Shown here: piece after piece, positions 8,279 through 15,798 of the stretch | Position numbering within the stretch: position 1 is the stretch's first letter | Layout: the number at the start of each line of letters is the position of its first letter | Source: Bacilli bacterium | GTDB lineage: Bacteria > Bacillota_I > Bacilli_A > RFN20 > CAG-826 | DNA length: 43,541 nt | Assembly (NCBI GenBank): GCA_017534425.1 | Contig: JAFXWB010000011.1 | Coordinates: 1 to 43,541, forward strand | Reading direction: 5' to 3' | Notes under the pieces: generated by a model | The model's input: only the letters and a program-made list of their open reading frames with translations | The model's database searches: none | Told to the model about the DNA's origin: nothing | Made by a program: the position numbers and the translations under genes

Positions 8279-8301
8279 GTAAGCTAAGTGCTTACTTTTT
8301 T
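8279..8301 (+). terminator. topA terminator abutting the trmFO promoter
   Basis: A 6-bp stem GTAAGC/GCTTAC (8279-8284 with 8290-8295) with a 5-base loop is followed by six T residues (8296-8301). It begins one base after the topA stop and its T-run runs into the trmFO -10 region. Confidence 0.72.
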
Positions 8302-8309
8302 GTTATAAT
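8301..8309 (+). promoter_or_regulatory. Extended -10 promoter of trmFO
   Basis: TGTTATAAT fits the extended -10 consensus (TGn followed by TATAAT at 8304-8309). No good -35 is seen because the topA terminator occupies that space. The predicted start is at or next to the ATG at 8317, so the mRNA would be leaderless. Confidence 0.65.
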
Positions 8310-8316
8310 GGAAAAC

Positions 8317-9600
8317 ATGAAAAGAATAAACGTTATAGGTGGTGGATTAGCAGGCGTTGAAGCTTGTTATTTTTTCCTAAAAAGAGATTACGAAGTTCAC
8401 CTATATGAGAAAAGACCAAATAAGATGACACCAGCCCATACATCAGGTAATTTTGGTGAACTTGTTTGCTCAAATTCTCTTAAGTCAAACCGTCTTGATA
8501 ACGCATGCGGATTACTTAAGGAAGAGATGAGACACATGGATTCTCTAACTATGAAAGTGGCAGCTGAAACATGTGTTCCAAGTGGCAATGCTTTAAGTGT
8601 TGACAGAGATGCTTTTTCTACAAAAATCACGGGAATTCTTAAGGATTTTCCTAATTTAATCGTTCATAATGCAGAAATTGATGATTTTTTAGAAGGGCCT
8701 ACAATTATCGCTACAGGCCCACTTACAGGCGATAAATTAGCAAAGAAATTAGCAGACACAATTGGCCAAGAATCATTATTCTTTTTTGACGCAAGTGCAC
8801 CAATAGTTTTAAAAGATTCTATTGATATGAATATTGCCTATAAAAAGTCTCGTTATGAGCAAGGCGATGACTCGTATATTAACTGTCCATTTTCAGAAGA
8901 ACAGTATGATAAGTTTTATAACGAATTAGTTAATGCACAAGTCGCTATGATACATGATTTTGACAAGAATTATTTTGAAGGTTGTATGCCAATTGAAGTC
9001 ATGGCAAAGCGTGGAAAAGATACCCTTAGATTTGGCCCAATGAAGCCAAAAGGATTACAGGTCGAAGGAAGAGAAAAATTCCATGCTGTTATCCAATTAA
9101 GACAAGATAATTTGAATGGTGATTTATATAACATTGTAGGTTTCCAAACCAACCTTACTTATGGTGAACAAAAACGTGTTTTTAGGATGATACCTGGACT
9201 CGAAAATGCTGAATTTGTGCGCTATGGATTGATGCATAGAAATACCTATATTTGTTCTCCGATTGCTCTTAATAAGGACTTTAGTTTGAAGGTTAGAAAT
9301 GATACATTTTTAGCAGGTCAAATGATAGGTGTTGAGGGTTATGTTGAATCTGCCGCTATGGGTATTTTAGCAGCAACTTTTGCGTATGAAAAATTAGAAG
9401 GAAAAGAACTTATAAAACCTTCACTTGAGACTATGTTAGGCTCCTTATACAACTATGTTGTAAATGGTAATCCAACTTCATTTCAACCTATGAATGCCAA
9501 CTTTGGAATTTTATATAATGCGAACAAACATAATCGTGAGAAAGACATTGAAAAAGCATTACGATTAACAGATGAATTTTGGACAAAAGTTAATGGATAA
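8317..9600 (+). CDS. trmFO: Folate-dependent tRNA (uracil-54-C5)-methyltransferase TrmFO
   Basis: TrmFO makes ribothymidine at position 54 of tRNAs using methylenetetrahydrofolate and FAD. The 427-residue protein opens with the FAD-binding motif INVIGGGLAGVEA and has the conserved YEKRP, the NFGELVCSNSLKS motif with one redox Cys near residue 48, and FEGCMPIEVMAKRG with the second Cys near residue 220. The C terminus has GQMIGVEGYVESAAMG. A longer version from the ATG at 8275 would overlap the topA stop, but it contains the terminator and promoter, so 8317 is preferred. The gene overlaps xerC by 8 bases. Confidence 0.95.
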   Translation: MKRINVIGGGLAGVEACYFFLKRDYEVHLYEKRPNKMTPAHTSGNFGELVCSNSLKSNRLDNACGLLKEEMRHMDSLTMKVAAETCVPSGNALSVDRDAFSTKITGILKDFPNLIVHNAEIDDFLEGPTIIATGPLTGDKLAKKLADTIGQESLFFFDASAPIVLKDSIDMNIAYKKSRYEQGDDSYINCPFSEEQYDKFYNELVNAQVAMIHDFDKNYFEGCMPIEVMAKRGKDTLRFGPMKPKGLQVEGREKFHAVIQLRQDNLNGDLYNIVGFQTNLTYGEQKRVFRMIPGLENAEFVRYGLMHRNTYICSPIALNKDFSLKVRNDTFLAGQMIGVEGYVESAAMGILAATFAYEKLEGKELIKPSLETMLGSLYNYVVNGNPTSFQPMNANFGILYNANKHNREKDIEKALRLTDEFWTKVNG

Positions 9601-10483
9601 AATTAAGAAATTTTTAGAGCATCTAGGACTCGACTTAAATTACTCCGATAAAACTATAAAATCGTATCAACAAGATATCGAAAGTTTTAAGAAATATCTC
9701 AATTCAAAAGGAGCCGATTTTGAGACTGCAAATCCACAGCTTATTCGTATGTATCTTTCAAATGAAATGGAAGAAGGCAAAACGAAAGTGACTTGCTGTA
9801 GGAGAATAGCCGGTTTGCGTCATTTCTATGAGTACTTGGTGAGAAGTAATTTTATTAAAGAAAATCCATTTTTGTTTGTCGGTGCTCCAAAGAAAGAAAT
9901 ACGTTATCCTGAAGCTTTATATTTGGAGCAAATTGAGAATTTATTTGCCAAAAACAGAGAACGTACAGATGACTTAAAATATCGTGATCAAGCAATAATT
10001 GAGTTACTTTATGCTTCAGGAGTTCGTGTAAGTGAGCTCGTAAGTATAAAAATGAATACAATTGACTTTAAAAACAGAACAATTCGTGTGTTTGGCAAAG
10101 GTAGAAAGGAAAGGATGGTAATCTTTTCAAAATCATGCCAGAAAACTTTAGTGGACTATTTAAAAAATAGCCAATTAAGACACTCAAGCGATTATTTGTT
10201 CACAAATGCAAGAGGTGAACAACTAACTCCTAGAGGGGTTGAGTACATTCTTAATCAAATACAAGACAAGTGTGGAGTTCAATTAGGGCTTCATCCTCAT
10301 ATGCTAAGACATACATTTGCAACCCATCTTTTAGAAGGCGGTGCTGATTTAAGAGTTATTCAAGAATTGCTTGGACATGAGTCGATAAATACAACTCAAA
10401 TCTATACACATATAACTGAAGAAGCGATGAGACAACAATTTAACATGTCACATCCAAGAGCGAAAAAACACGGGAATTCCTGA
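9593..10483 (+). CDS. xerC: Tyrosine recombinase XerC
   Basis: Site-specific recombinase that resolves chromosome dimers at dif. The 296-residue product has the N-terminal SAM-like core-binding domain (about residues 1-85) and the C-terminal catalytic domain with the full R-K-H-R-H-Y set: ASGVRVSEL, KGRKERM, HPHMLRHTFATH, LLGHESI and the nucleophile Tyr in TQIYTHI. The chromosomal context after trmFO is the standard Bacilli place for xerC (codV); hslV, hslU and codY, which usually follow, are missing. The start at 9593 overlaps the trmFO stop. It is therefore a housekeeping recombinase and not evidence for a prophage. Confidence 0.93.
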   Translation: MDKIKKFLEHLGLDLNYSDKTIKSYQQDIESFKKYLNSKGADFETANPQLIRMYLSNEMEEGKTKVTCCRRIAGLRHFYEYLVRSNFIKENPFLFVGAPKKEIRYPEALYLEQIENLFAKNRERTDDLKYRDQAIIELLYASGVRVSELVSIKMNTIDFKNRTIRVFGKGRKERMVIFSKSCQKTLVDYLKNSQLRHSSDYLFTNARGEQLTPRGVEYILNQIQDKCGVQLGLHPHMLRHTFATHLLEGGADLRVIQELLGHESINTTQIYTHITEEAMRQQFNMSHPRAKKHGNS

Positions 10484-10509
10484 GATTTTTCAATAAGTTT
10501 TAAAAACTA

Positions 10510-10541
10510 TTGAGTTATAAAGTTGGGAGTGATAATATAAT
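10510..10541 (+). promoter_or_regulatory. Probable promoter of rpsB-tsf-pyrH-frr
   Basis: A perfect TATAAT lies at 10536-10541, with TTGAGT at 10510-10515 as a possible -35; the 20-base spacing is long, and an overlapping GATAAT (10531-10536) gives 15. One of these should drive the operon. Confidence 0.5.
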
Positions 10542-10543
10542 AG

Positions 10544-10650
10544 CACTCGTTTTCTAAAAGAAAATGAGAATACACACACTATGAATTCAATTTCCGAGTC
10601 CCGTGACCACGGGGTCGAAAACGGGGGAGATTGTTAGAAGTAGTGGAGGC
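10544..10650 (+). ncRNA. Structured 5' leader of rpsB
   Basis: The roughly 130-base leader holds a hairpin CTCGTTTTCT/AGAAAATGAG (about 10545-10567) and a GC-rich stem CCCGT/ACGGG with loop GACC (about 10600-10613) nested in CGA/TCG. GC-rich pairing is conspicuous against the AT-rich background. Leaders of rpsB are sites of autoregulation by S2 in several bacteria; whether this one belongs to a known family cannot be told without a covariance search. Confidence 0.45.
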
Positions 10651-10671
10651 ATAAACGAATGGAGGCCAAAA

Positions 10672-11775
10672 ATGGCAGAAGAAAAGAAAGTTGAAGCAGT
10701 TGCTGAAGAAAAAGTTGAACAAGCACCTGCACAAGAAAACGTCATGGAAATGGTAATGCATGACGAAAACGCACCAATCATTACCGTTAGAAAACTTCTT
10801 GAAGGTGGAGTTCACTTCGGACACCACACAAGAAAATGGAATCCAAAAATGGGCAAATACATCTATGGTGCCCGTAACGGAATCTATCTTATTGACTTAG
10901 TCAAATCCGCAGAATGCATTAAAGAAGCATATACTGCACTCAAAGCAATTGTTGATGAAAACGGTAAAGTCTTATTTGTCGGTGTTAAACCACAAGCTAA
11001 GGCCCTCGTTGAAGCAGAAGCACAACGTTGTGGTTCATTCTACATTACAAACAGATGGTTAGGCGGTACCTTAACCAACTTCAAGACAATTCAATCAAGA
11101 ATTCGTCGCTTAAAAGAACTCGAAACAATGGAAATCGATGGTACATATGACCGTCTTCCAAAGAAAGAAGTTGCTCTTTTAAAGAAAGAACAAGAAAAGC
11201 TCGCAAAGAACCTTTCTGGTATTAAAGAAATGAGAAAGATTCCAAACGCAGTCTTTGTTTGTGATCCAATGAGCGAACACAATGCAGTCGCAGAAGCTCG
11301 TAAATTACACATTCCAGTCTTCGGTATCTGTGATACAAATACTGATCCAGATATGGTTGACTATGTCATCCCAGGAAACGATGATGCACTTCGTTCATTA
11401 ACAGTCTTAGTCAAATTAATGGCAGACGCAGTTGTTGAATCAAAAGGTGGTATCACTGAAATCGCATACGTTAAGGATGAACTCGAAGAAGCAACAATGA
11501 AAGATGCTGTTAGATTAGCAGATAAAGAAAACGCTGAAAGATTAGCAGCAATCCGTAAAGCGCGTGCTGAAAAACAAGAAAGATTTGAAAAGATGCAAGC
11601 TCTTCGTAAACAAAGAGAAGAATCTAGAAAATCTGAAAAAGCAGAAGCTAAAGCTGAAGAAGCCCCAAAAGCTGAAGAAGCTCCAAAGGCTGAAGAAGTA
11701 AAAGCAGAAGAACCAAAACCAGAAAAGAAGGCTCCAGCAAAGAAAGCTCCAGCCAAGAAAGCCGAGGAAAAATAA
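10672..11775 (+). CDS. rpsB: 30S ribosomal protein S2 with charged N- and C-terminal extensions
   Basis: S2 is a late-assembling protein of the 30S head. The core, from about residue 30, has ITVRKLLEGGVHFGHHTRKWNPKM, YLIDLVKS, TNRWLGGTLTNF and the SEHNAVAEARKLHIPVFGICDTNTDP stretch, all conserved. The 367-residue length is far above the usual 230-260. There is an acidic N-terminal extension of about 28 residues and a C-terminal tail of about 110 residues that becomes a low-complexity Ala/Glu/Lys/Pro segment with repeated EEAPKA units and an APAKKAPAKK end. The ATG at 10672 follows GGAGG (10661-10665) by six bases; a longer in-frame extension upstream would run through the leader. tsf begins one base after the stop. 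Confidence 0.93.
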   Translation: MAEEKKVEAVAEEKVEQAPAQENVMEMVMHDENAPIITVRKLLEGGVHFGHHTRKWNPKMGKYIYGARNGIYLIDLVKSAECIKEAYTALKAIVDENGKVLFVGVKPQAKALVEAEAQRCGSFYITNRWLGGTLTNFKTIQSRIRRLKELETMEIDGTYDRLPKKEVALLKKEQEKLAKNLSGIKEMRKIPNAVFVCDPMSEHNAVAEARKLHIPVFGICDTNTDPDMVDYVIPGNDDALRSLTVLVKLMADAVVESKGGITEIAYVKDELEEATMKDAVRLADKENAERLAAIRKARAEKQERFEKMQALRKQREESRKSEKAEAKAEEAPKAEEAPKAEEVKAEEPKPEKKAPAKKAPAKKAEEK

Positions 11776-11776
11776 T

Positions 11777-12643
11777 ATGCCAAGCATGATTGAACTCATT
11801 AAAGAATTACGTGATCGTACTGGCGCGGGCATGATGGACTGCAAAAAAGCTCTTGAAGCAACAGGTTCAGATGTCGAAAAAGCAATTGACTGGTTAAGAG
11901 AAAAAGGAATTGCTAAAGCACAAGCCAAATCATCAAGAATCGCTGCTGAAGGTTTAGCAAGTGTTCTTGTTGAAGGAAATAAAGCTGTTATTCTTGAAGT
12001 TAACTGTGAAACAGACTTCGTTGCAAAAGGCGAAAGATTCCACAAGTTAGTTGAAGATACTGCTAAAGAAACATTAGCTAAAGGCTATGCTTCAATTGAA
12101 GAAGCAAAAACAGGTGTTGCTCAATTATTCACCGATGCAACAGTTGCTATGGGCGAAAAGCTCGACTACAGACGTTTCGAATTAGTTGAAAAGTCAGCAG
12201 GACAAGGCTTTGGTTCCTACATCCATATGGGTGGAAAGATTGCAACCTTAGTTGTACTTGAAAAAGAAGATGCAGAACTCGCAAGAGGTCTTGCAATGCA
12301 TATTGCAGCTAATGCTCCAAAATATGTCAAAGCTGAGGATATTCCAGCAGACGTTATCGCTCATGAAAGAGCAATCGCATTAGAAAATATGAAAAATGAT
12401 CCTAAGATGGCTGGCAAACCAGAAGCCATGCTTAATGGTATTGCTGATGGCAAAGTTAAGAAATTACTTGCTGAATCAGTCTTAGGTGCACAAGTCTATT
12501 TATTAGACGGTGAAAAAGCTGTTGCACAAGTTCTAAAAGAACTTGGTAACAACGTCGTTAAATTCATTCGTTTCGCTGTCGGCGAAGGTATCGAAAAACG
12601 TAAAGATGACTTTGCTGCTGAAGTAATGTCACAAATTAACTAA
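11777..12643 (+). CDS. tsf: Elongation factor Ts
   Basis: EF-Ts is the guanine-nucleotide exchange factor for EF-Tu. The 288-residue protein has the N-terminal UBA-like region with IKELRDRTGAGMMDCKKAL, the TDFVAKGERF motif that contacts EF-Tu near residue 80, and the two dimerisation-type subdomains, one starting FGSYIHMGGKIATLVVLE. The length is normal for Firmicutes. It is translationally adjacent to rpsB (1 base) and precedes pyrH and frr in the standard translation-nucleotide operon. Confidence 0.96.
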   Translation: MPSMIELIKELRDRTGAGMMDCKKALEATGSDVEKAIDWLREKGIAKAQAKSSRIAAEGLASVLVEGNKAVILEVNCETDFVAKGERFHKLVEDTAKETLAKGYASIEEAKTGVAQLFTDATVAMGEKLDYRRFELVEKSAGQGFGSYIHMGGKIATLVVLEKEDAELARGLAMHIAANAPKYVKAEDIPADVIAHERAIALENMKNDPKMAGKPEAMLNGIADGKVKKLLAESVLGAQVYLLDGEKAVAQVLKELGNNVVKFIRFAVGEGIEKRKDDFAAEVMSQIN

Positions 12644-12659
12644 TTTTGAAAGGGGCCTT

Positions 12660-13370
12660 ATGTACTCAAGAATCTTACTTAAACTTTCTGGAGAAGCACT
12701 CTCTGGTGGTCACAAAGATGGAATCCTTGATAGTGAGGCCCTTTTAAAAACGGCGGAAGCTATTAAAGCTATCGTCGAAGCTGGTTCAGAAGTATCGGTT
12801 GTTATCGGAGCTGGAAATATTGCTCGTGGTTCACTTGTTGAAAAAACAGGCATTGATCGAGTTTCTGGTGACTACATGGGAATGCTTGGTACAGTAATAA
12901 ACTGTATTGCATTAAAAGAAACCCTTGTAACAATCGGACAAAAAGCTGTTGTTTTATCAGCGGTTGATGTCACATTTGTTGAAACTTATACCCCTGAACT
13001 TGCTGAGAAATATTTAAAAGAAAAATATGTTGTCTTGTTTGGTGCAGGAACTGGAAAACCATTCTTCACTACAGACACATGCGCCTCACTAAGAGCTATT
13101 GAAATTAATGCAGATGCTATTTTAATAGCAAAAAACGGTGTTGACGGAATTTATTCTGATAATCCACTTACTAATAAAGATGCATACATGTTTAAGGAAA
13201 TTAAATGCTCCGAGATGATTGAAAGAAATCTTAAAGTAATGGATTTAAGCGCTGTTGAGTTACTTAAAGACAAAGATATCGATGTTCGTGTTTTTAACGC
13301 AAATAACACCGAAAACTATGCAAAAGTAGCAAGAGGCGAAGATATTGGAACAACCATAAAGAAAGGATAA
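12660..13370 (+). CDS. pyrH: UMP kinase
   Basis: PyrH phosphorylates UMP to UDP. The 236-residue protein is of the amino-acid-kinase family: LKLSGEAL at the N terminus for ATP, GAGNIARG for UMP binding, DYMGMLGTVINC, and the later ILIAKNGVDGIYSDNP. The length is normal. A ribosome-binding site (GAAAGGGG) precedes the ATG, and frr follows 5 bases after the stop. Confidence 0.96.
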   Translation: MYSRILLKLSGEALSGGHKDGILDSEALLKTAEAIKAIVEAGSEVSVVIGAGNIARGSLVEKTGIDRVSGDYMGMLGTVINCIALKETLVTIGQKAVVLSAVDVTFVETYTPELAEKYLKEKYVVLFGAGTGKPFFTTDTCASLRAIEINADAILIAKNGVDGIYSDNPLTNKDAYMFKEIKCSEMIERNLKVMDLSAVELLKDKDIDVRVFNANNTENYAKVARGEDIGTTIKKG

Positions 13371-13375
13371 AAATT

Positions 13376-13921
13376 ATGGACGCAATTGCATTAGAAGCGA
13401 AAGAAAACATGGGAAAAACCATAAAAAATTTCGAATTTGAACTTTTAAAGCTTAGAACAGGAAGAGCATCTCCAGCCATGCTTACAGGTATTCAATGTGA
13501 GTATTATGGAGACAAGATTGATATCGCTTCAATCTCATCAGTTTCTTGCCCAGAGCCACGTCAATTACTCATTAAGCCTTATGACAAAGGTGATGTTAAA
13601 GCTATTGTTACTGCTATCCACGCAGCCAACATCGGTGTTAACCCAATTAATGAAGGTGATCAAATTAGAATCACAATTGCTCCATTAACTGAAGAAACTC
13701 GTCGCGAACTAGTTAAAAGAGGAAAAGCGATTGCAGAAGAAAGTAAAATTGCAATTCGCAATATCCGTCGTGAATTTGTTGACTTAGTCAAAGAGTCAGA
13801 TGAGTATACAGAAGATCTTGAACATCAAATCTTGGACGAAATCCAAGATGTCACCGATGAAGCAGTTAAGCAAATCGATGAACTCTTCAAGAAAAAAGAG
13901 TCCGAAATTATGACAGTATAA
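13376..13921 (+). CDS. frr: Ribosome recycling factor
   Basis: RRF splits post-termination ribosomes together with EF-G. The 181-residue protein shows LRTGRASPAML near residue 28, the PEPRQLLIKPYDKG region, and the C-terminal helix of domain I with REFVDLVKESDEYTEDLE. The length is normal. It closes the rpsB-tsf-pyrH-frr operon; a terminator overlaps its stop codon. Confidence 0.96.
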   Translation: MDAIALEAKENMGKTIKNFEFELLKLRTGRASPAMLTGIQCEYYGDKIDIASISSVSCPEPRQLLIKPYDKGDVKAIVTAIHAANIGVNPINEGDQIRITIAPLTEETRRELVKRGKAIAEESKIAIRNIRREFVDLVKESDEYTEDLEHQILDEIQDVTDEAVKQIDELFKKKESEIMTV

Positions 13922-13950
13922 GAGAGGCTAATGCTTCTCTTTTCTTTTTA
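13921..13950 (+). terminator. Terminator after frr
   Basis: An 8-bp stem AGAGAGGC/GCTTCTCT with loop TAAT (one G-T pair) is followed by TTTTCTTTTT. It separates the translation operon from the uppS operon. Confidence 0.82.
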
Positions 13951-13980
13951 AGAACTCATCGCATTAATTTTGTTATATGC

Positions 13981-14010
13981 TTGCGATATTTTCGCACGTA
14001 AATATATAAT
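13981..14010 (+). promoter_or_regulatory. uppS operon promoter; very short 5' UTR
   Basis: TTGCGA (13981-13986), an 18-base spacer and TATAAT (14005-14010) predict a start near 14017, about five bases before the uppS ATG at 14022. No ribosome-binding site is present. Confidence 0.65.
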
Positions 14011-14021
14011 ATATTACACAC

Positions 14022-14762
14022 ATGAGAGAGATTACTTTAAATAAGCCAATTAAACACTTGGCAGTCATTATGGATGGGAATGGTCGTTGGGCTAAAAAAC
14101 GTGGTCTTCCGCGTACCAAAGGCCACGAAGAAGCTTTCAATCGAATCATTGAAATTTTCGATTATTGCAAAGACTATGATATCAAAGTAGTTTCCCTTTA
14201 TGCTTTCTCAACTGAAAACTGGAAAAGACCGAAAGCCGAAATAGCGTTCTTGTTCAAGTATCTTGAGATTTTCTTCAAACGAGAAATCGATAGAATCATG
14301 AAAGATCAAACTAAAATTATTGTTTCTGGCGATATTTCAAAATTACCTGAAAAAACAAGAAAAACTACGGAAAAAGCCATAGAAATGACAAAAAACAATA
14401 AAGGGATGGTCTTAAATATTTGTCTTAATTATGGTGGTAAAGAAGAACTTACTAGAGCCGCTAGACTAATTGCAAAAGAAGTGAAAGAAGGAAAACTTGA
14501 ACTTGAAGACATTAATGAACAAGTAATGGAAAATCATCTCTACACAGCAGGTTTACCAAATGTTGATTTAATGATTAGAACTAGTGGAGAAGTAAGAACA
14601 TCAAACTTCTTACCATGGCAAATTGCATATGCTGAATATGTATTTACTCCAGTTTGTTTCCCAGATTTCAAAAGAAAAGAATTTGTCGATTGTTTGATCG
14701 AATTTAATAAACGTAATAGAAGATACGGAGGGCTAGATAGTGAAAAAGAAGATAACCAATGA
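14022..14762 (+). CDS. uppS: Isoprenyl (undecaprenyl) diphosphate synthase
   Basis: UppS is the cis-prenyltransferase that makes the C55 lipid carrier of cell-wall synthesis. The 246-residue protein contains the family signature VIMDGNGRWAKKRGLPR with the catalytic Asp, GHEEAF, SLYAFSTENWKRP, and the C-terminal RTSGEVRTSNFLPWQIAYAE. The length is normal. It heads uppS-cdsA-dxr-rseP-polC, in which every junction from uppS to rseP overlaps, and its mRNA probably starts within a few bases of the ATG. Confidence 0.95.
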   Translation: MREITLNKPIKHLAVIMDGNGRWAKKRGLPRTKGHEEAFNRIIEIFDYCKDYDIKVVSLYAFSTENWKRPKAEIAFLFKYLEIFFKREIDRIMKDQTKIIVSGDISKLPEKTRKTTEKAIEMTKNNKGMVLNICLNYGGKEELTRAARLIAKEVKEGKLELEDINEQVMENHLYTAGLPNVDLMIRTSGEVRTSNFLPWQIAYAEYVFTPVCFPDFKRKEFVDCLIEFNKRNRRYGGLDSEKEDNQ

Positions 14763-15798
14763 GCTTTCTTCCTCAACCAAGAAATCATTAGTTACTAGAA
14801 TTATTACAGCATTCTTTTTAGTTGTTGTTTTTGTCCCTGCCATTATCTTTGGTGGTTGGTTCTTCTTTTTCTTTGCTTTAGTTCTAGCATTGCTAGGATC
14901 AATCGAAATTGTTAAGGCATCTAACCTAAAAGGCTTACTTCGTGTTCTTATTTACTTTGTAACAATTGTATTTACTTTAGGAATTATTTATTACTCGATG
15001 TTCCAGTCTAATATGGCCGCTATTAAGGCACAGGGTAGTGATGCATTTAAAGAACCAAATTTCCTGCCAGAGGCATTCCATGATATTAAGTTATCAATTA
15101 TGCTCATAACATTAATGTTATGTGTTTACTTCTTAATCTCATTTGCAACTGAACCATTCCATATCGCATACGTTTTCTACTTTGCGACTATGATTTTAGT
15201 TTTAGCAATTGGTATTCAGTCATTCTTATTCCTTCGTTATAGTCCGTTCTATTATTTTGAAGAGGCTTTAACTAAGGACGGACAATATGCTAAATCGTTG
15301 ATTTATAGTAATAACTTTAAGTATGTACAATCTACATTCTTGTTCCTTTATGTTATTCTAGGTGTCATTTTTAATGACATGGGTGCATATTTTATTGGCT
15401 TACTCTTTGGTAAACATAAGATGAATGAAAGAATTTCACCAAAGAAGACATGGGAAGGATTTATTGGCGGTGTTGTTTTCTCAATTATAGTTTCTACAAC
15501 ATTTGCACTTGTTTGTGCTTTAACAGACCACGCAATCCTACCAATCTTTGATGTTCAACATTTGTACTATGTTATTGTAATTTCAATTCTTATCCCACTT
15601 ATATCTGACGTTGGCGACTTCGTTTTCTCTAGCGTTAAGAGGACATTTGGTGTTAAAGACTTCTCTAACTTGCTTCCAGGACATGGTGGAGTACTAGATC
15701 GTATCGATTCATTGATCTTTGCTTCTGCCTTGGTGTCTTGTTTAATTATCTTCATTAATTTAATGCTTGGAATTGGCGCAAATGGAATCCCTTCATAA
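14740..15798 (+). CDS. cdsA: Phosphatidate cytidylyltransferase
   Basis: CdsA makes CDP-diacylglycerol from phosphatidic acid and CTP in the membrane. The protein is very hydrophobic with about eight transmembrane helices; the signature region SDVGDFVFSSVKR followed by GVKD and PGHGGVLDRIDS is intact near the C terminus. The 352 residues exceed the usual 260-280; the surplus lies around residues 75-175. The GTG start at 14740 is supported by GGAGGG seven bases upstream (14727-14732) and overlaps the uppS end by 23 bases. The dxr start lies inside its 3' end. Confidence 0.93.
   Translation: MKKKITNELSSSTKKSLVTRIITAFFLVVVFVPAIIFGGWFFFFFALVLALLGSIEIVKASNLKGLLRVLIYFVTIVFTLGIIYYSMFQSNMAAIKAQGSDAFKEPNFLPEAFHDIKLSIMLITLMLCVYFLISFATEPFHIAYVFYFATMILVLAIGIQSFLFLRYSPFYYFEEALTKDGQYAKSLIYSNNFKYVQSTFLFLYVILGVIFNDMGAYFIGLLFGKHKMNERISPKKTWEGFIGGVVFSIIVSTTFALVCALTDHAILPIFDVQHLYYVIVISILIPLISDVGDFVFSSVKRTFGVKDFSNLLPGHGGVLDRIDSLIFASALVSCLIIFINLMLGIGANGIPS

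Noticed and set aside
8275-8316. Longer TrmFO starting at ATG 8275, overlapping the topA stop
   Set aside because: The extra 14 residues are encoded by a terminator and an extended -10 element and are not part of the conserved family start.
9593-10483. Phage or island integrase
   Set aside because: Its position after trmFO and the sequence fit the chromosomal XerC; no phage genes or attachment repeats adjoin it.
10603-10671. Longer S2 from an ATG/ACG-like start in the leader
   Set aside because: A clear GGAGG lies six bases before ATG 10672 and the upstream part forms a GC-rich leader structure.
11361-12045. Long minus-strand frames opposite rpsB and tsf rich in Ser, Phe and Ala
   Set aside because: They are the reverse reading of the Ala/Glu/Lys-rich plus-strand coding; no ribosome-binding site or recognisable protein.
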